64,000 nucleotides of DNA from Candidatus Omnitrophota bacterium (GCA_029570205.1 JAKQSI010000021.1:58872-122871); one strand, 5' to 3'. Shown: positions 15,715 to 25,123, counted from the first letter of the stretch. Notes: a model not told the origin generated them from the sequence alone. Program-made: numbers and translations.

Positions 15715-16545
15715 TCATTGCTTCTGGTTCTCGCTCTGACGCGGAATCGGTAAATACTCCACGCCGCCCCGTTGCTGCCTCACCGGCTGCGGATACAGCA
15801 TCATGAGTTGGAGCACTTCATTCGGCATGTCGGTAATCACCGGGAGACCAAGCAACCGCGCTTCTTCGGCAGAGATGGGATAATCGTGTGTCCACGTCCC
15901 GGTGGCAAGCTTGGCTGCCAACGCCCGCGCGGCATCCTCTCGCATGTGCCTCTTCAACAGGCTGGTCGCCTCCGCTTCGAGTTGCTGGATGGCCTTGCCC
16001 CCAATGTCCGCCAGAATCAAGGTCTGATCGTCAACCTCGGAGATCGGTTTCTGGTCAACTACTTTGATGAAAGAGGCGGCAGGGTATTGCCCTATTTGCG
16101 GATCAATCGGTCCAAGGACAGAATGTTTACACATGACAATCTCATCCGCAGCCAGTGCGATCAAAGTACCGCCCGACATGGCATAATGCGGAACAAACAC
16201 TGTAACCTTGCTCTTGCGAGATTGAATTGCGCGGGCGATCTGTAGCGCGGCCAGTACCAAGCCGCCCGGCGTTTGCAAGACAATGTCCAGCGGTACGTCT
16301 TCATCGGTCATATAAATGGCGCGCAACACCTCCTCTGAATCATTCACGTCGATATATCGCATTACTGGAAATCCCAACAGACTCATGGTTTCCTGCCGAT
16401 GCACCATGAGAATGACACGCGAGCCGCGCATCTTTTCAATCTGTGCAATCTTGTGCGTGCGCATCGCATCAAGGTAACGCCGTTGCAGCACCGGCTGCAG
16501 GGCCGAGATCATGAAGAAGAGCCAGAAAATGTCCATTGTTCCCAT
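15715..16545 (-). CDS. Serine dehydrogenase proteinase / ClpP-class membrane-anchored serine protease
   Basis: A 276-residue protein of the SDH-proteinase (SppA/ClpP crotonase-fold) family. An N-terminal hydrophobic helix (MDIFWLFFMISALQPVL) probably anchors it in the membrane. The fold motifs are VPLDIVLQTPGGLVLAALQI near 85-105, the catalytic Ser in PHYAMSGGTLIALAADEIVM near 125-140, and SVLGPIDPQIGQYPA near 145. The C-terminal part has ATGTWTHDYPISAEEARLLG, typical of the family. The start at 16545 has an AAGGAG site 7 bases upstream. Substrates of such proteins are poorly known; membrane-protein quality control is likely. Confidence 0.85.
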   Translation of the reverse strand: MGTMDIFWLFFMISALQPVLQRRYLDAMRTHKIAQIEKMRGSRVILMVHRQETMSLLGFPVMRYIDVNDSEEVLRAIYMTDEDVPLDIVLQTPGGLVLAALQIARAIQSRKSKVTVFVPHYAMSGGTLIALAADEIVMCKHSVLGPIDPQIGQYPAASFIKVVDQKPISEVDDQTLILADIGGKAIQQLEAEATSLLKRHMREDAARALAAKLATGTWTHDYPISAEEARLLGLPVITDMPNEVLQLMMLYPQPVRQQRGGVEYLPIPRQSENQKQ

Positions 16546-16559
16546 GGTTTATCTCCTTT

Positions 16560-16685
16560 TTATCTATAACCTCTCGGAAAGAATCCGTAGCGCCCCTCAT
16601 CGGCGTAAAAGCGACGATCAATGCGCACCGGACGTCCGATAAACGGCAAAAGCGCCCAACCGGCAATGCCCCCTGTTCTATCCAC
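16560..16685 (-). CDS. Possible 41-residue small protein upstream of the serine protease
   Basis: A GTG-started ORF whose translation looks protein-like: one hydrophobic stretch (GGIAGWALLPFIGRPVRI) followed by a basic aromatic tail (RRFYADEGRYGFFPRGYR). Its TAA lies 14 bases before the protease start, with that gene's ribosome-binding site overlapping its end, so the two would be co-transcribed. No strong ribosome-binding site precedes the GTG. It could instead be the broken end of a larger gene. Confidence 0.35.
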   Translation of the reverse strand: MDRTGGIAGWALLPFIGRPVRIDRRFYADEGRYGFFPRGYR

Positions 16686-17035
16686 TCGGAAATTGACCCT
16701 TTTGTCCGTTTAGTTTTTGATACCCCTTGTGATCTTTTACCTGTTATCTTCATCTCTTTCAAGTCGTTTCTTCAGAAAAAAAGATCTATCCCGCATTTCT
16801 CACAAGCCCCTCGGGAGAGGGGGGAGACCGCTTGGATATCGCGAGAATAATCAGGCCAGGGGGCTTCTTGAAGAGATGGGACCGTACAAGTCAGGATAAA
16901 GGGAAAACACCGCACCCAAAATGGGCCGAATGTGGCTTCCCGGTGAGAGCAACGGACAGACTTCGCCTCCGAGGGCGCGTTCAAAAACACAGTAGGAAAG
17001 GGCAGGATACTCCTGCTGCGGTGAAAACAGCGAGA

Positions 17036-17070
17036 CCCTCTGTGCCGACATTCCCTTAGACAACCTCCTG
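17036..17070 (+). repeat. Dispersed repeat shared with right end of window
   Basis: The segment beginning CCCTCTGTGCCGACATTCCC matches 63862-63896 in the same orientation, with three mismatches over 35 bases. The other copy follows an IS3-like orfA start, so this one probably marks a more eroded copy of the same element. Confidence 0.65.
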
Positions 17071-17147
17071 AATTTCCAAACGGAACTGTCTCATTGTACT
17101 TCACACATCCCCGCTCATAATCCCGACTTCACATAACCGATTCTATG

Positions 17148-17169
17148 AAAAATTCGCCGGAAGTTCCGG
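17148..17169 (-). terminator. Weak intrinsic terminator after DUF115-type gene
   Basis: On the minus strand a CCGGAACTTCCGG palindrome is followed by CGAATTTTTC, about 30 bases beyond the stop of the 17203 gene. The stem is short (five pairs with a three-base loop), so it is plausible but weak. Confidence 0.35.
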
Positions 17170-17202
17170 TTAGAGAGTCGCATACGGGCCGATTCTTTTG
17201 AA

Positions 17203-18975
17203 TTATCCGATACTGGAGAGCCGGAAAAGTTCCTCGCAAGCTCCCAAAATGAACAAATTGTAACAGTCGCAGGTCCGATTGAACTCGCGCGCGATGTCGG
17301 CGGGATCGGGCAGATTGGTGTGGCGGTACATTTCATACAGGAAAAACTCATAAGCCGGCCGGAGCCGGCTGAATGAATCCCGCTGAAGATATTCCCGCCA
17401 TTCCTCCAGGGTATGTCCTTGATCGGCCCACATTTTAAAGTCCAACCAAGACCGGCGGACAGAGTTCAGTTTCTGCACAAGTTCGCTGACAGACGGGCGA
17501 TCCACAGAAATTGGTGGCTTGGCAGGTGTGGGCGAATGTCGGTGTGAGGACCGGATTATTCGTATGGCCTCGGTGAGAGACACCGGACGGGTGTGGGCTT
17601 TGAGAGTTCCGCCCTCGGTGGCATCCAGAATGGTTCGATTATATCGTTCGAACTCCTGCTCCATTAACCTGAGATAGGTCAGGTAAATAGGTGGCGCATA
17701 GACCGGGTTGCCATCCACGCCGGGCAGTTCCACCAATTCGGTTTGTATAGCCTCAGCCAGACCGGGAATCGCGGAAACCGTGGCTTTGTTTGCATCGGCA
17801 GATTGCACCACACGAGTCAGGACGGCAGAAGAAGCGTGGGTTTTTCCGCCCGCGTTCGGGAATGCGAGATCCATCCCGACCAGGACAATCGGATCGCAGC
17901 CGAGATACGCGGCCAGGTTAAATGCCAACTGGCCGGTCATTGCGGCCCGTGGGAGTCCCTCGCCGGGGGACGACAAGCGCAAATGACATAACAGTTGATT
18001 CTCGCCATCATCCAGACAAAGCAAACGCGCTTTTCCCAGGTATCGGCGTGGAATCTCCGAATGAACTTCCGGGTGGAATGCCAGCAGCGTATTGCCCAAG
18101 TCAGGCCAGTCGCGGAAATGCCGTTCATTGAGCGCAGTCGGATCGAATGTGACCAGCATCTGCGGGGAAACACCGGCATTGCGCAGCGGGGTCAGCGCGG
18201 TATCCACTGCAATCACCCATCCAAGATCGCGGGCCTGCTTGAGCAAGGCAATGTTTTTATCCAGCGAGGGTCCCGCGCCGACAACAAAAGCCGGTTCTCC
18301 CGCGCATCGTCCCTTGAGGGAGCGCACAGGTGTCGCGATCAGGATCGCGGGAAGATTCCGAATAACATTGAACAGTGTGCGGCCTTTCTCGTACATCGCC
18401 AAGTCCGCATTCTGACGAAGCAGCAGGAGTTCTTCCTCCAGGGCGGAACGATATTCCGATACATCCGGACCGATCAGGCAGGGTCTAACAGTACCCAGGA
18501 AATACCGGAACGGGTACAGGGTACGTCGAAGTTCTACAGTCGGAACACCGGGGAAAAAATGAACCCGGTGATCTGCGAGAAGTGACATCAATCGGACACG
18601 GCTCAGGACCGCCTTCGCATGGTGGATGTTCTCCTCGAAGATCAGGAGCAGATCAATTCCTCTCTCTGCCTTCTCCCACCAACCCGGCAGATCATCTCCG
18701 GATCCGATGCCGAGCAGGATAGCACGAGGTACGTCAATCTCCCCCAAAACTGGGAGTAACTCCGCAAACCTCTCCCCCAGTCCTGGGGGAGATATAGAGG
18801 GGGTTGAATCTGTCGCCGCGACCGCCGCAAGACTCTCCGCCGCAACGGGGTTTCGTCGCTGGAGGACTGCCAGGTTTTCGCTGAAGACCGTTGTTTCCAC
18901 AGGCGTGACTCCTTCAATGGATCGCCCGATTTTGGCGAAAACCAGGGACCGGCGGAAGGGGGTGAACCGGATCAT
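17203..18975 (-). CDS. DUF115 / Maf-type 6-hydroxymethylpterin pyrophosphokinase-like glycosyltransferase
   Basis: The central domain is of the MptE-like DUF115 family, also found in motility-associated (Maf) glycosyltransferases. Motifs are FVVGAGPSLDKNIALLKQAR near residue 230, VIAVDTALTPLRNAGVSPQM, and LVGMDLAFPNAGGKTHASS near 375. Maf proteins transfer nonulosonic acids to flagellins, but no flagellar genes are in the window, so target and donor are unknown. I prefer the ATG at 18975 (MIRFTPFRRSLVFAKIGRSI); frames open to 19128 but that extension looks non-coding. Residues around 55-80 are encoded by two adjacent palindromic repeats (18739-18756 and 18769-18807). The GT2 gene upstream probably shares the transcript. 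Confidence 0.78.
   Translation of the reverse strand: MIRFTPFRRSLVFAKIGRSIEGVTPVETTVFSENLAVLQRRNPVAAESLAAVAATDSTPSISPPGLGERFAELLPVLGEIDVPRAILLGIGSGDDLPGWWEKAERGIDLLLIFEENIHHAKAVLSRVRLMSLLADHRVHFFPGVPTVELRRTLYPFRYFLGTVRPCLIGPDVSEYRSALEEELLLLRQNADLAMYEKGRTLFNVIRNLPAILIATPVRSLKGRCAGEPAFVVGAGPSLDKNIALLKQARDLGWVIAVDTALTPLRNAGVSPQMLVTFDPTALNERHFRDWPDLGNTLLAFHPEVHSEIPRRYLGKARLLCLDDGENQLLCHLRLSSPGEGLPRAAMTGQLAFNLAAYLGCDPIVLVGMDLAFPNAGGKTHASSAVLTRVVQSADANKATVSAIPGLAEAIQTELVELPGVDGNPVYAPPIYLTYLRLMEQEFERYNRTILDATEGGTLKAHTRPVSLTEAIRIIRSSHRHSPTPAKPPISVDRPSVSELVQKLNSVRRSWLDFKMWADQGHTLEEWREYLQRDSFSRLRPAYEFFLYEMYRHTNLPDPADIAREFNRTCDCYNLFILGACEELFRLSSIG
18739..18756 (+). repeat. Palindromic C/G repeat, half-size copy inside DUF115-type gene
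   Basis: CTCCCCCAAAACTGGGAG forms a stem with a short loop and lies 12 bases from the larger copy at 18769. Both are within coding sequence, and the frame is retained. Confidence 0.5.
18769..18807 (+). repeat. Palindromic G-rich repeat, copy C (inside DUF115-type gene)
   Basis: The best-preserved copy of the family: CTCCCCCAGTCCTGGGGGAG forms a near-perfect stem, followed by a GAGGGGGTTGA tail as in copies A and B. It is antisense to the gene and encodes SISPPGLGER on the gene strand. Confidence 0.7.
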
Positions 18976-19138
18976 TTCCAGTGTTGGTGGGATGTTGTTA
19001 GATCGAAATTGATCCGTCTGTCCGGTTGCTTTCCGCCCCGCCTCCGCGTAGGCTTTGGGAGTTTCACGCGCTGTATGCTTATATCCTTTTCCCCGCGAAT
19101 ACAGACACGTGCGGTGGAGCCTGCCCACTGTTTGATTC

Positions 19139-20155
19139 TTACACCATCGGTTTCGTCCACCGCCTGATAATAAATCCGCGTACCAGGAAATACGGGGCCT
19201 TCGGCAGGTTGACCAGGTAGGCCAGGATCAACGGGAAAAACTGGTCCCGAAAATTCGTCATCCCGTACCAATTCCATTCCTCCCTCAGAAAAGTCCCCAA
19301 AATGTAACGAATTCCGCAATTCTTCAACAGAAAACGAATCCGGCCCCGGTGGTATTTGTAGTAGTACTTTCGAGAGTTCTTTTCGGTTCCGAATGTCTCA
19401 AAATGGAGAACCACGGAGCAGGGAATATACATCACCTTGTATCCCAGCCTTCGTGCCGAGACCGCAAGATCCAAATCGTCGTAATATAGTTTGAACCCGT
19501 TATCCAATAGCCCGATTGCATCCAACAATTCCCGTCGCACCGCCAAAGAGGCTCCCGTCACATAGTCCACCTCTCTCGGCAAATCGTATTGTGCCAGGTC
19601 GCGTTCCCCATACCCAATGTGGAACGACATGGCGTTCGGTGTGATCACTCCCCCCGCGTGCTGGATCGTGCTGCCGTCCAGGAAAAGTAACTTCGATCCC
19701 GCCACCCCCACGGTCGGATCCGTCAACATCGCAAAAACCAGCGCTTCAATCCAGCCGGGACGCACACAGGTATCCACGTTCAATAGAATCACAATCGAAC
19801 CGTGACTCTGTCGGATGCCGATATTGCATCCCTTGGCAAACCCGTAATTCTTCCGGTTCCCAATAATGGTGACCTGCTGCGCATACGGCTGCGCCAGTTG
19901 CAGCGAATTATCGCTCGATGCGTTATCCACCAGGATAATTTCCTTGTTCGGATAATCGCTCTTGAGAACGGTTTCCAGGCATCGTCGAATAAACATCTGC
20001 CCGTTGTAATTCAGGATAACCACGGAAACAAGCGGAGGATTCTGGAAATAACGCGACCGGCCTCCGGTAACGGGATCCGGGGGGACACCCTCTCCCATGA
20101 CATTTTGATCCACAATCAGGTCGCCGGTATTCGCGCAGGATTCCGGGTCAGGCAT
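19139..20155 (-). CDS. GT2-family glycosyltransferase (rhamnosyltransferase-like)
   Basis: A 338-residue GT-A fold enzyme of family 2. The N-terminal nucleotide-sugar site reads VSVVILNYNGQMFIRRCLET near residue 38 with EIILVDNASSDNS near 70; the metal-binding region LLNVDTCVRPGWIEA (DxD-like) lies near 125-140 and the acceptor region YYDDLDLAVSARRLGYKVMY near 225. The pattern GMTNFRDQFFPLILAYLVNL in the tail is hydrophobic, suggesting membrane association. It resembles enzymes that add rhamnose or similar sugars to O-antigen or glycan chains. Specificity cannot be read from the sequence. It lies between the PIN-TRAM gene and the DUF115 gene, all on one strand. Confidence 0.88.
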   Translation of the reverse strand: MPDPESCANTGDLIVDQNVMGEGVPPDPVTGGRSRYFQNPPLVSVVILNYNGQMFIRRCLETVLKSDYPNKEIILVDNASSDNSLQLAQPYAQQVTIIGNRKNYGFAKGCNIGIRQSHGSIVILLNVDTCVRPGWIEALVFAMLTDPTVGVAGSKLLFLDGSTIQHAGGVITPNAMSFHIGYGERDLAQYDLPREVDYVTGASLAVRRELLDAIGLLDNGFKLYYDDLDLAVSARRLGYKVMYIPCSVVLHFETFGTEKNSRKYYYKYHRGRIRFLLKNCGIRYILGTFLREEWNWYGMTNFRDQFFPLILAYLVNLPKAPYFLVRGFIIRRWTKPMV

Positions 20156-20237
20156 GAATGATACTCTTATGATTCAGATTTGCCTCGCGTTCGGTTGGCT
20201 CTTTAGTTTGACAGGCAGGGCAGGGAAATGGTAGTGT

Positions 20238-21326
20238 TCAGCCTTGGGACGGCGCCTCGATCTCGTGTGCGCGCCGCCTTCCCCCTCCTGTCTTGCCCGA
20301 TTCCACCGCCTTGTATTCGATCAAAGCGCTCGGACGTGCGAACACCATCTGGCCGGATGCTGTTTGAATAATAGAAGAAACCTCCACCTCGATCGTCTGT
20401 CCGATCCATCCCCGACCTTTCTCTACAACGACCATCGTCCCATCCTCAAGATATCCAATCCCCTGGTTTTCCTCTTTGCCCTCGCGCACCAGGGCGACAT
20501 CCAAGCGTTCTCCCGGAAGAATCGCCCGCTTAAGAGACAAAGACAATTGATTGATATTAACTACCTTAATTTGCTCAATTTCCGCAAGCTTACTTAAGTT
20601 GAAATCTACGGTATATACCACACCGTTGTGCTGCTTTGCCAAGTCCAGCAGCTTACGGTCCACAGTATCTGTTCCGGGAGAATCGATCGCGAGGATCTCC
20701 AGGTCAATATGCGGATTGCTCCGGAGGTTCTCCAGAATCTCCAGTCCCCGTCGTCCCTTACTGCGCTTTTGGTGATTGGTGGAATCGGACAACGCCTGAA
20801 GCTCCTCCGTGACGAACTTCGGAACCACAAACAGTCCTTCCAAAAACCCGGTTCTTGCCATGTCGGCGATGCGCCCATCGATCAGGACGGACGTGTCGAT
20901 GAACTTCGCTCCCAGAAGACGCCGTTCGTCCGGTGTCACAAACTTCGATACGGTAAAATCCAGACGATGGGCCGAACGCAAACCCACTACCCCTCCGAAA
21001 TATCCCATTAAAAGGTGCAATCCGATTTGCAGCGGCGCGCGGATATCATCCGGAATGACATCGGACAACGGCATCAAAATCAGCGCCGATATGGACAAGC
21101 CGCACACCAGCCCAAACAATCCCATAATCAACTGCTGAGTGAAAAGGACCTTGATACGACTCTCAATATAAACCAGAACAATGGGCAACATGAATGCGAA
21201 GGGAAGGATCAGGATATAATCCCCCGGCAGGAAATACTCAAAAGATTGTCGCAGATAGACATAGGTCAAGTAACAGCTCAGCAGAATGAAAGTCGCGCGA
21301 AGAATGCGTAAATATGGGTCTTTCAT
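20238..21326 (-). CDS. PIN/TRAM-domain membrane protein (YacL-like)
   Basis: A 362-residue protein with four N-terminal membrane helices (about residues 10-125), a PIN nuclease domain starting FIDTSVLIDGRIADMARTGF near 143 with further acidic residues (VTEELQALSD; DRKLLDLAKQHNGVVYTVDF), and a C-terminal TRAM RNA-binding domain (LVREGKEENQGIGYLEDGTM). This is the YacL architecture of Bacillus and many other phyla, which are putative membrane-tethered RNases. It follows radA by 24 bp, a neighbourhood also common in Firmicutes. The last 20 residues are basic and disordered. Confidence 0.9.
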   Translation of the reverse strand: MKDPYLRILRATFILLSCYLTYVYLRQSFEYFLPGDYILILPFAFMLPIVLVYIESRIKVLFTQQLIMGLFGLVCGLSISALILMPLSDVIPDDIRAPLQIGLHLLMGYFGGVVGLRSAHRLDFTVSKFVTPDERRLLGAKFIDTSVLIDGRIADMARTGFLEGLFVVPKFVTEELQALSDSTNHQKRSKGRRGLEILENLRSNPHIDLEILAIDSPGTDTVDRKLLDLAKQHNGVVYTVDFNLSKLAEIEQIKVVNINQLSLSLKRAILPGERLDVALVREGKEENQGIGYLEDGTMVVVEKGRGWIGQTIEVEVSSIIQTASGQMVFARPSALIEYKAVESGKTGGGRRRAHEIEAPSQG

Positions 21327-21350
21327 TATCGCAACAACCGTCTGACCGAT

Positions 21351-22748
21351 TCAGGCCGTACCACCCTCCCAGTGAAATATCCTCTCGATCGCTTCTGTCA
21401 CAGATTCTACCCCCGTACACTGCGCCTGCGCAATCTGAGCCAACTGGATTTCCCGCAGATTGGCCGACGGTACAATCGGGTGAATAAATCCCAACTGACA
21501 GGCCTCCGCGACCCGTTGTTCTGCGCCCTTCACACCGCGAATCTCCCCGCTCAACCCCATTTCACCAAACACCACCGTTCGCGCGGGCAACGCCTGGTCT
21601 CGATCACTGGAAACAATAGCCATGCCCACTGCAAGATCCGCCGATGGTTCATCCAAATGAATACCCCCAGTCACATTCATAAAAACATCTTTTGTCCCAA
21701 AGGGAATTCCCAGACGCTTTTCAAGCACAGCCAGAATCATCGCCAAACGAGTGGGATCCGCGCCGGAGCAGGTGCGTCTTGGAATACCATACCCATGAAA
21801 CCGTGTCACCAACGCCTGGACTTCGATCAGCAAAGGACGATTCCCTTGCAGTGTCACAGTCACAAGTGAACCCGCTGGTTTATTAAACCCCTCGCCAAGG
21901 AACGCCATGGAGGCGTTACTGACCTCCTGAAGCCCCCGGCCGGTCATTTCGAAAACTCCAATCTCATGCGTCGAACCGAAACGATTTTTGGTCACGCGAA
22001 GAATCCGGTAGGTATAATGCTGGTCTCCCTCGAAATACAGCACCGCATCCACCAGGTGTTCCATCACCTTCGGTCCCGCAATGCTTCCGTCTTTGGTGAC
22101 CTGTCCCACCAGAATAATCGGAATGCCCGTCTCTTTTGCCGTGCGGATCAGCAATGCAGAGCAGTCTCGAACCTGTCCCACACTTCCCGGCGCGGCGCTC
22201 AACTCGCTCCAATAGGTCGTTTGAATCGAATCTACAACAGCCAGGTACGGGCGAACCTCGCGGATTGTCGCAAGGATCTCCTCAACGCGGGTCTCCGCTT
22301 TTACCAGTAGATTCTCCGAATGTGCGCCGATCCGGTCCGCGCGAAGTTTGATTTGCGAAAGTGATTCCTCGCCCGTCGCATAAAGCACATGCCCGCTGTT
22401 GCGGGCGATTCCCTCGCACATTTGAAGAAGCAATGTGGATTTTCCGATCCCCGGCTCTCCGCCCAAAAGCAGCGTCGCTCCGGGCAGAATCCCCCCGCTG
22501 AGCGCACGATCCACTTCATTCAGTCCCGTAGACAGATGGCCGATTTGATTGTCGGTGATATGCGTCAGAGGAACAGGAGAAACACCCATCCCGCCCAGTG
22601 ACGACAAAACCGCCCCGCGAGTGCCGGGATGTTCTTCTACAACCTCTTCCGACGCCGTGTTCCATTCGCCACACTGCGGGCACCGACCGAACCACTTCGG
22701 TTGGGTGTTTCCGCAGGCTGCACAGGCATAAACAGTTCGACGTTTCAT
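21351..22748 (-). CDS. radA: DNA repair protein RadA (Sms)
   Basis: RadA is a RecA-like, DnaB-type ATPase that drives branch migration in recombinational repair. The 465 residues include the N-terminal zinc finger CAACGNTQPKWFGRCPQCGEW split over residues 9-29 (four Cys), Walker A GGEPGIGKSTLLLQ near 97, the RadA-specific KNRFG motif in VTKNRFGSTHEIGVFEM near 256, and a Lon-protease-like C-terminal domain (MNVTGGIHLDEPSADLA, MGLSGEIRGV). Length and order are standard. It is followed by the PIN-TRAM gene and preceded by the GH57 gene, separated by a 9-bp repeat array. Confidence 0.95.
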   Translation of the reverse strand: MKRRTVYACAACGNTQPKWFGRCPQCGEWNTASEEVVEEHPGTRGAVLSSLGGMGVSPVPLTHITDNQIGHLSTGLNEVDRALSGGILPGATLLLGGEPGIGKSTLLLQMCEGIARNSGHVLYATGEESLSQIKLRADRIGAHSENLLVKAETRVEEILATIREVRPYLAVVDSIQTTYWSELSAAPGSVGQVRDCSALLIRTAKETGIPIILVGQVTKDGSIAGPKVMEHLVDAVLYFEGDQHYTYRILRVTKNRFGSTHEIGVFEMTGRGLQEVSNASMAFLGEGFNKPAGSLVTVTLQGNRPLLIEVQALVTRFHGYGIPRRTCSGADPTRLAMILAVLEKRLGIPFGTKDVFMNVTGGIHLDEPSADLAVGMAIVSSDRDQALPARTVVFGEMGLSGEIRGVKGAEQRVAEACQLGFIHPIVPSANLREIQLAQIAQAQCTGVESVTEAIERIFHWEGGTA

Positions 22749-22834
22749 CTTCAGGCAAAACAGAAATTCTCCGGGGAGTATGCTCCGCCAGGATGGAAAC
22801 TACCCACAGTTCTCCCTTTCCCTCTGGCAATCCA

Positions 22835-22870
22835 CATGGGTCCTGTACGTCCCATTCGTCCCATCCTCTC
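22835..22870 (+). repeat. 9-bp-period array (fourth locus)
   Basis: Four clear units in phase, CATGGGTCC, TGTACGTCC, CATTCGTCC and CATCCTCTC, then weaker ones to about 22906. It lies between the stop of the GH57 gene and the start of radA. Confidence 0.7.
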
Positions 22871-22913
22871 CCTCATCTTTTTCCATCCCCTTCATTTCAT
22901 CCTTCATAATCTC

Positions 22914-25028
22914 TCAAACAAACCACCGCCGCAGGTGCAGGTGAGGCCCCGGCAGAGGAATCGACAGCAATCCTTCCTCCGGGCAGCGTTCGATGATCTC
23001 CCCGTTCTCCAGCAGTTCCAGAGCAAACTCGAGCGTCGTCGCGCGTACTGCACGGTCCGGCGCGGTCAGGATGCTCGTCAGATCAACAAAAATCTGGAGG
23101 GTCTTGTCCATCCGGTACAGTTTCACGCCGTATTGATCCTCGGTCAGATCGATATCGCATTCCACCGGCGAGGCGCAAATCAAACGTATGGAACATCGCC
23201 CCAGTGCGAACGCATGAGCCAGGCGGGAACTGATGCGCAAACGTATGGCGAGGCCGTCCTCGGTCGCCCCGTAAAGACATTCGGACATCTCATAACTGGT
23301 GCGGTGCATGGTTCTGCCGGACCTCCCCGGCAGGTATTCGCTCGTCCCGGCCCATTCGAAAAAACTCGTTCCTTTGGGATTGGGACGACGGAACAAACGG
23401 CCTCCCAGAGAGGGGGCCACCAAGCCCTTTACGCGAATCGGTTTCTCCAGGCGAGTGGGAGGATCTTGGCCCAATAACTGGTAGACCGCTTGAAGACGGT
23501 TGCGGAAAATCCGGTCGAAAATATGCGCGTGAACGCATGGGTGGTCATCTCCGTACCACCAGAACCAATCGCTGGCCTCTGCGCGATAAATGTGTTCCCA
23601 GGCTTCGGCGCGACGTTTCTCATCCAGGCGTCCCCGCTCGCGTATCAGCGCTTCCCGTGTCTGTCGAAGACAATCCCAGGCGATATTGTCCTCGTCCCCA
23701 CCGATCCAGACCCGGAAATTCCGATTGATCCAGGATGCCGGAAACAAGTCCGTAATTGTATCCTCCGGCGGAAGAAGCTCCAGCGCCTCGCTTACCGTGC
23801 AGCACCGGACCTCAGGATCGCATGTCAGGCGGGAGTACAACGCATCCAGAAACGCAAGACCGTCGTCAGGATAGTATTCCCAGCAGTTCTCCCCATCCAG
23901 GATCACCGGAACCAGGCTGAGGCTTTGTTGCTGATCCGCGATGGCATGGACACGCAACAGAAAATCATCCACCGCGCGTTCCGCCGGAAATCGCGAATAT
24001 TCGAATCCGATCAGGTCCGACAGTTTGTGATCCCGAAAAATCAGCGTAATCGTCCCGGAGGGCGTCTCTACAGCATAGGGTCGATAAAGGTTCTGCGGAC
24101 GTTTCCCTCCTTTCAATTTTGAAGCAAACAATATCGCCTCATCCGTTGCCGCCCATTCGATGCCCGCCTCTGCCAGAATGCCCAGCGCTTCCTGCGACAC
24201 CGAACCCTCCGCCGGCCACATCCCACGCGGAGGACGTCCGAATTCCTGCCCGTATTGACGCATCGCGCGTGCGACTTGTTCCCGCGCGTCTTCCGGGGCA
24301 CGAAACGGCGGGCTGGGCAGACGGTCTTCCGGCTGGCTCAATCGCGCAATATTCGAATCACACAGCAACGGCACGATCGGATGAAAAAATGGTGTCGTCG
24401 TCACTTCCAGAACCCCCGACTCCTGAAACCGACGATGCGCAGGGACCACTTCGGCTATCAGGCGCTGATGTTCTGTCAGCACAATCTTCTTTTCTTCCTC
24501 AGTAAAGTTCTTTCCTTTCTCGATGAGAACCCCCAGCGGACTCTCAGGATGCATCCGGAAAATCGGGTCGATCCAAACCAGGTTGAACCAGACCTGCAAA
24601 TCCCGGTATTCCTGAGGGGTGAATTCCGCCAGGCACCGTTCCAGGGAGTTCTTGCGTCGCTGCCACAGATTCTTATACGGGCGGTGGGGACGAATCATCC
24701 ACTGCTCATTGGCATCGAAAAAATTTGTCAGGAGATATCGTTTCTCACTGTCGGTCAGGTCCTCGGCGGGTTTCCAGGACAGCCGCCAGGCCGTATCAGT
24801 CAGGCTTCCATCTTCATATCCGTGAATCTGCTCGATCAGGCTGGGAACCAGGTTGATTGTCTGATGGACCTTTGGATATCGGCCCCCGAGCATAGCCATA
24901 TCCACATAGTCCTTGGTGCAATGAAGCCGCACCCAGGGCAGAACCAGCTCTCCAGCCTCCGGGTCGTAATAGGGCGGCTGATGCTGATGCCAGAACAAAC
25001 AAAGAAGAATTCGTGGGCTTGCCGACAT
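22914..25028 (-). CDS. GH57-family glycoside hydrolase (alpha-amylase/glucanotransferase type)
   Basis: A 704-residue cytoplasmic enzyme with no signal peptide. GH57 signature segments are visible: HQHQPPYYDPEAGELVLPWV near residue 14, the catalytic-nucleophile motif MWPAEGSVSQEALGILAEAG near 270 with Glu in WPAEGS, and DGENCWEYYPDDG near 380 with the acid/base region. A C-terminal domain (about 560-700) is the beta-rich extension found in amylopullulanase-like and DUF1957-related members. It sits directly after glgA, so glycogen or starch-like glucan remodelling is the likely role. The exact reaction (alpha-amylase, 4-alpha-glucanotransferase, or branching enzyme) cannot be fixed. Confidence 0.88.
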   Translation of the reverse strand: MSASPRILLCLFWHQHQPPYYDPEAGELVLPWVRLHCTKDYVDMAMLGGRYPKVHQTINLVPSLIEQIHGYEDGSLTDTAWRLSWKPAEDLTDSEKRYLLTNFFDANEQWMIRPHRPYKNLWQRRKNSLERCLAEFTPQEYRDLQVWFNLVWIDPIFRMHPESPLGVLIEKGKNFTEEEKKIVLTEHQRLIAEVVPAHRRFQESGVLEVTTTPFFHPIVPLLCDSNIARLSQPEDRLPSPPFRAPEDAREQVARAMRQYGQEFGRPPRGMWPAEGSVSQEALGILAEAGIEWAATDEAILFASKLKGGKRPQNLYRPYAVETPSGTITLIFRDHKLSDLIGFEYSRFPAERAVDDFLLRVHAIADQQQSLSLVPVILDGENCWEYYPDDGLAFLDALYSRLTCDPEVRCCTVSEALELLPPEDTITDLFPASWINRNFRVWIGGDEDNIAWDCLRQTREALIRERGRLDEKRRAEAWEHIYRAEASDWFWWYGDDHPCVHAHIFDRIFRNRLQAVYQLLGQDPPTRLEKPIRVKGLVAPSLGGRLFRRPNPKGTSFFEWAGTSEYLPGRSGRTMHRTSYEMSECLYGATEDGLAIRLRISSRLAHAFALGRCSIRLICASPVECDIDLTEDQYGVKLYRMDKTLQIFVDLTSILTAPDRAVRATTLEFALELLENGEIIERCPEEGLLSIPLPGPHLHLRRWFV

Positions 25029-25068
25029 ACAACGTCACCTTATTCCGCCTTGTTTTCAAGTTATAGGG

Positions 25069-25104
25069 GTCTTCTCCCTCTCCCTCCAGGATGGGCGCTG
25101 AGGG
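25069..25104. repeat. Weak relative of the palindromic G-rich repeat
   Basis: TCTCCCTCTCCCTCCAGGAT is followed by GGGCGCTGAGGGA between the starts and stops of the GH57 and glgA genes. Only the general C-arm/G-arm design matches the better copies. Confidence 0.35.
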
Positions 25105-25123
25105 AAAAAGCAAACCGGACAAA

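Larger units (their letters stand above)
16686..17202. other. Gene-free interval, with IS3-remnant-related repeat
   Basis: I see no convincing gene here. The 35-bp segment at 17036-17070 matches 63862-63896 at 32 of 35 positions, where it sits inside a decayed IS3-type element. The rest holds only short, unconvincing reading frames and a possible terminator near 17150. Confidence 0.5.

Noticed and set aside
16469..16762. A 97-residue minus-strand frame overlapping the serine protease start
   Set aside because: It overlaps the supported protease gene and its ribosome-binding site; the other frame (16560-16685) looks more protein-like.
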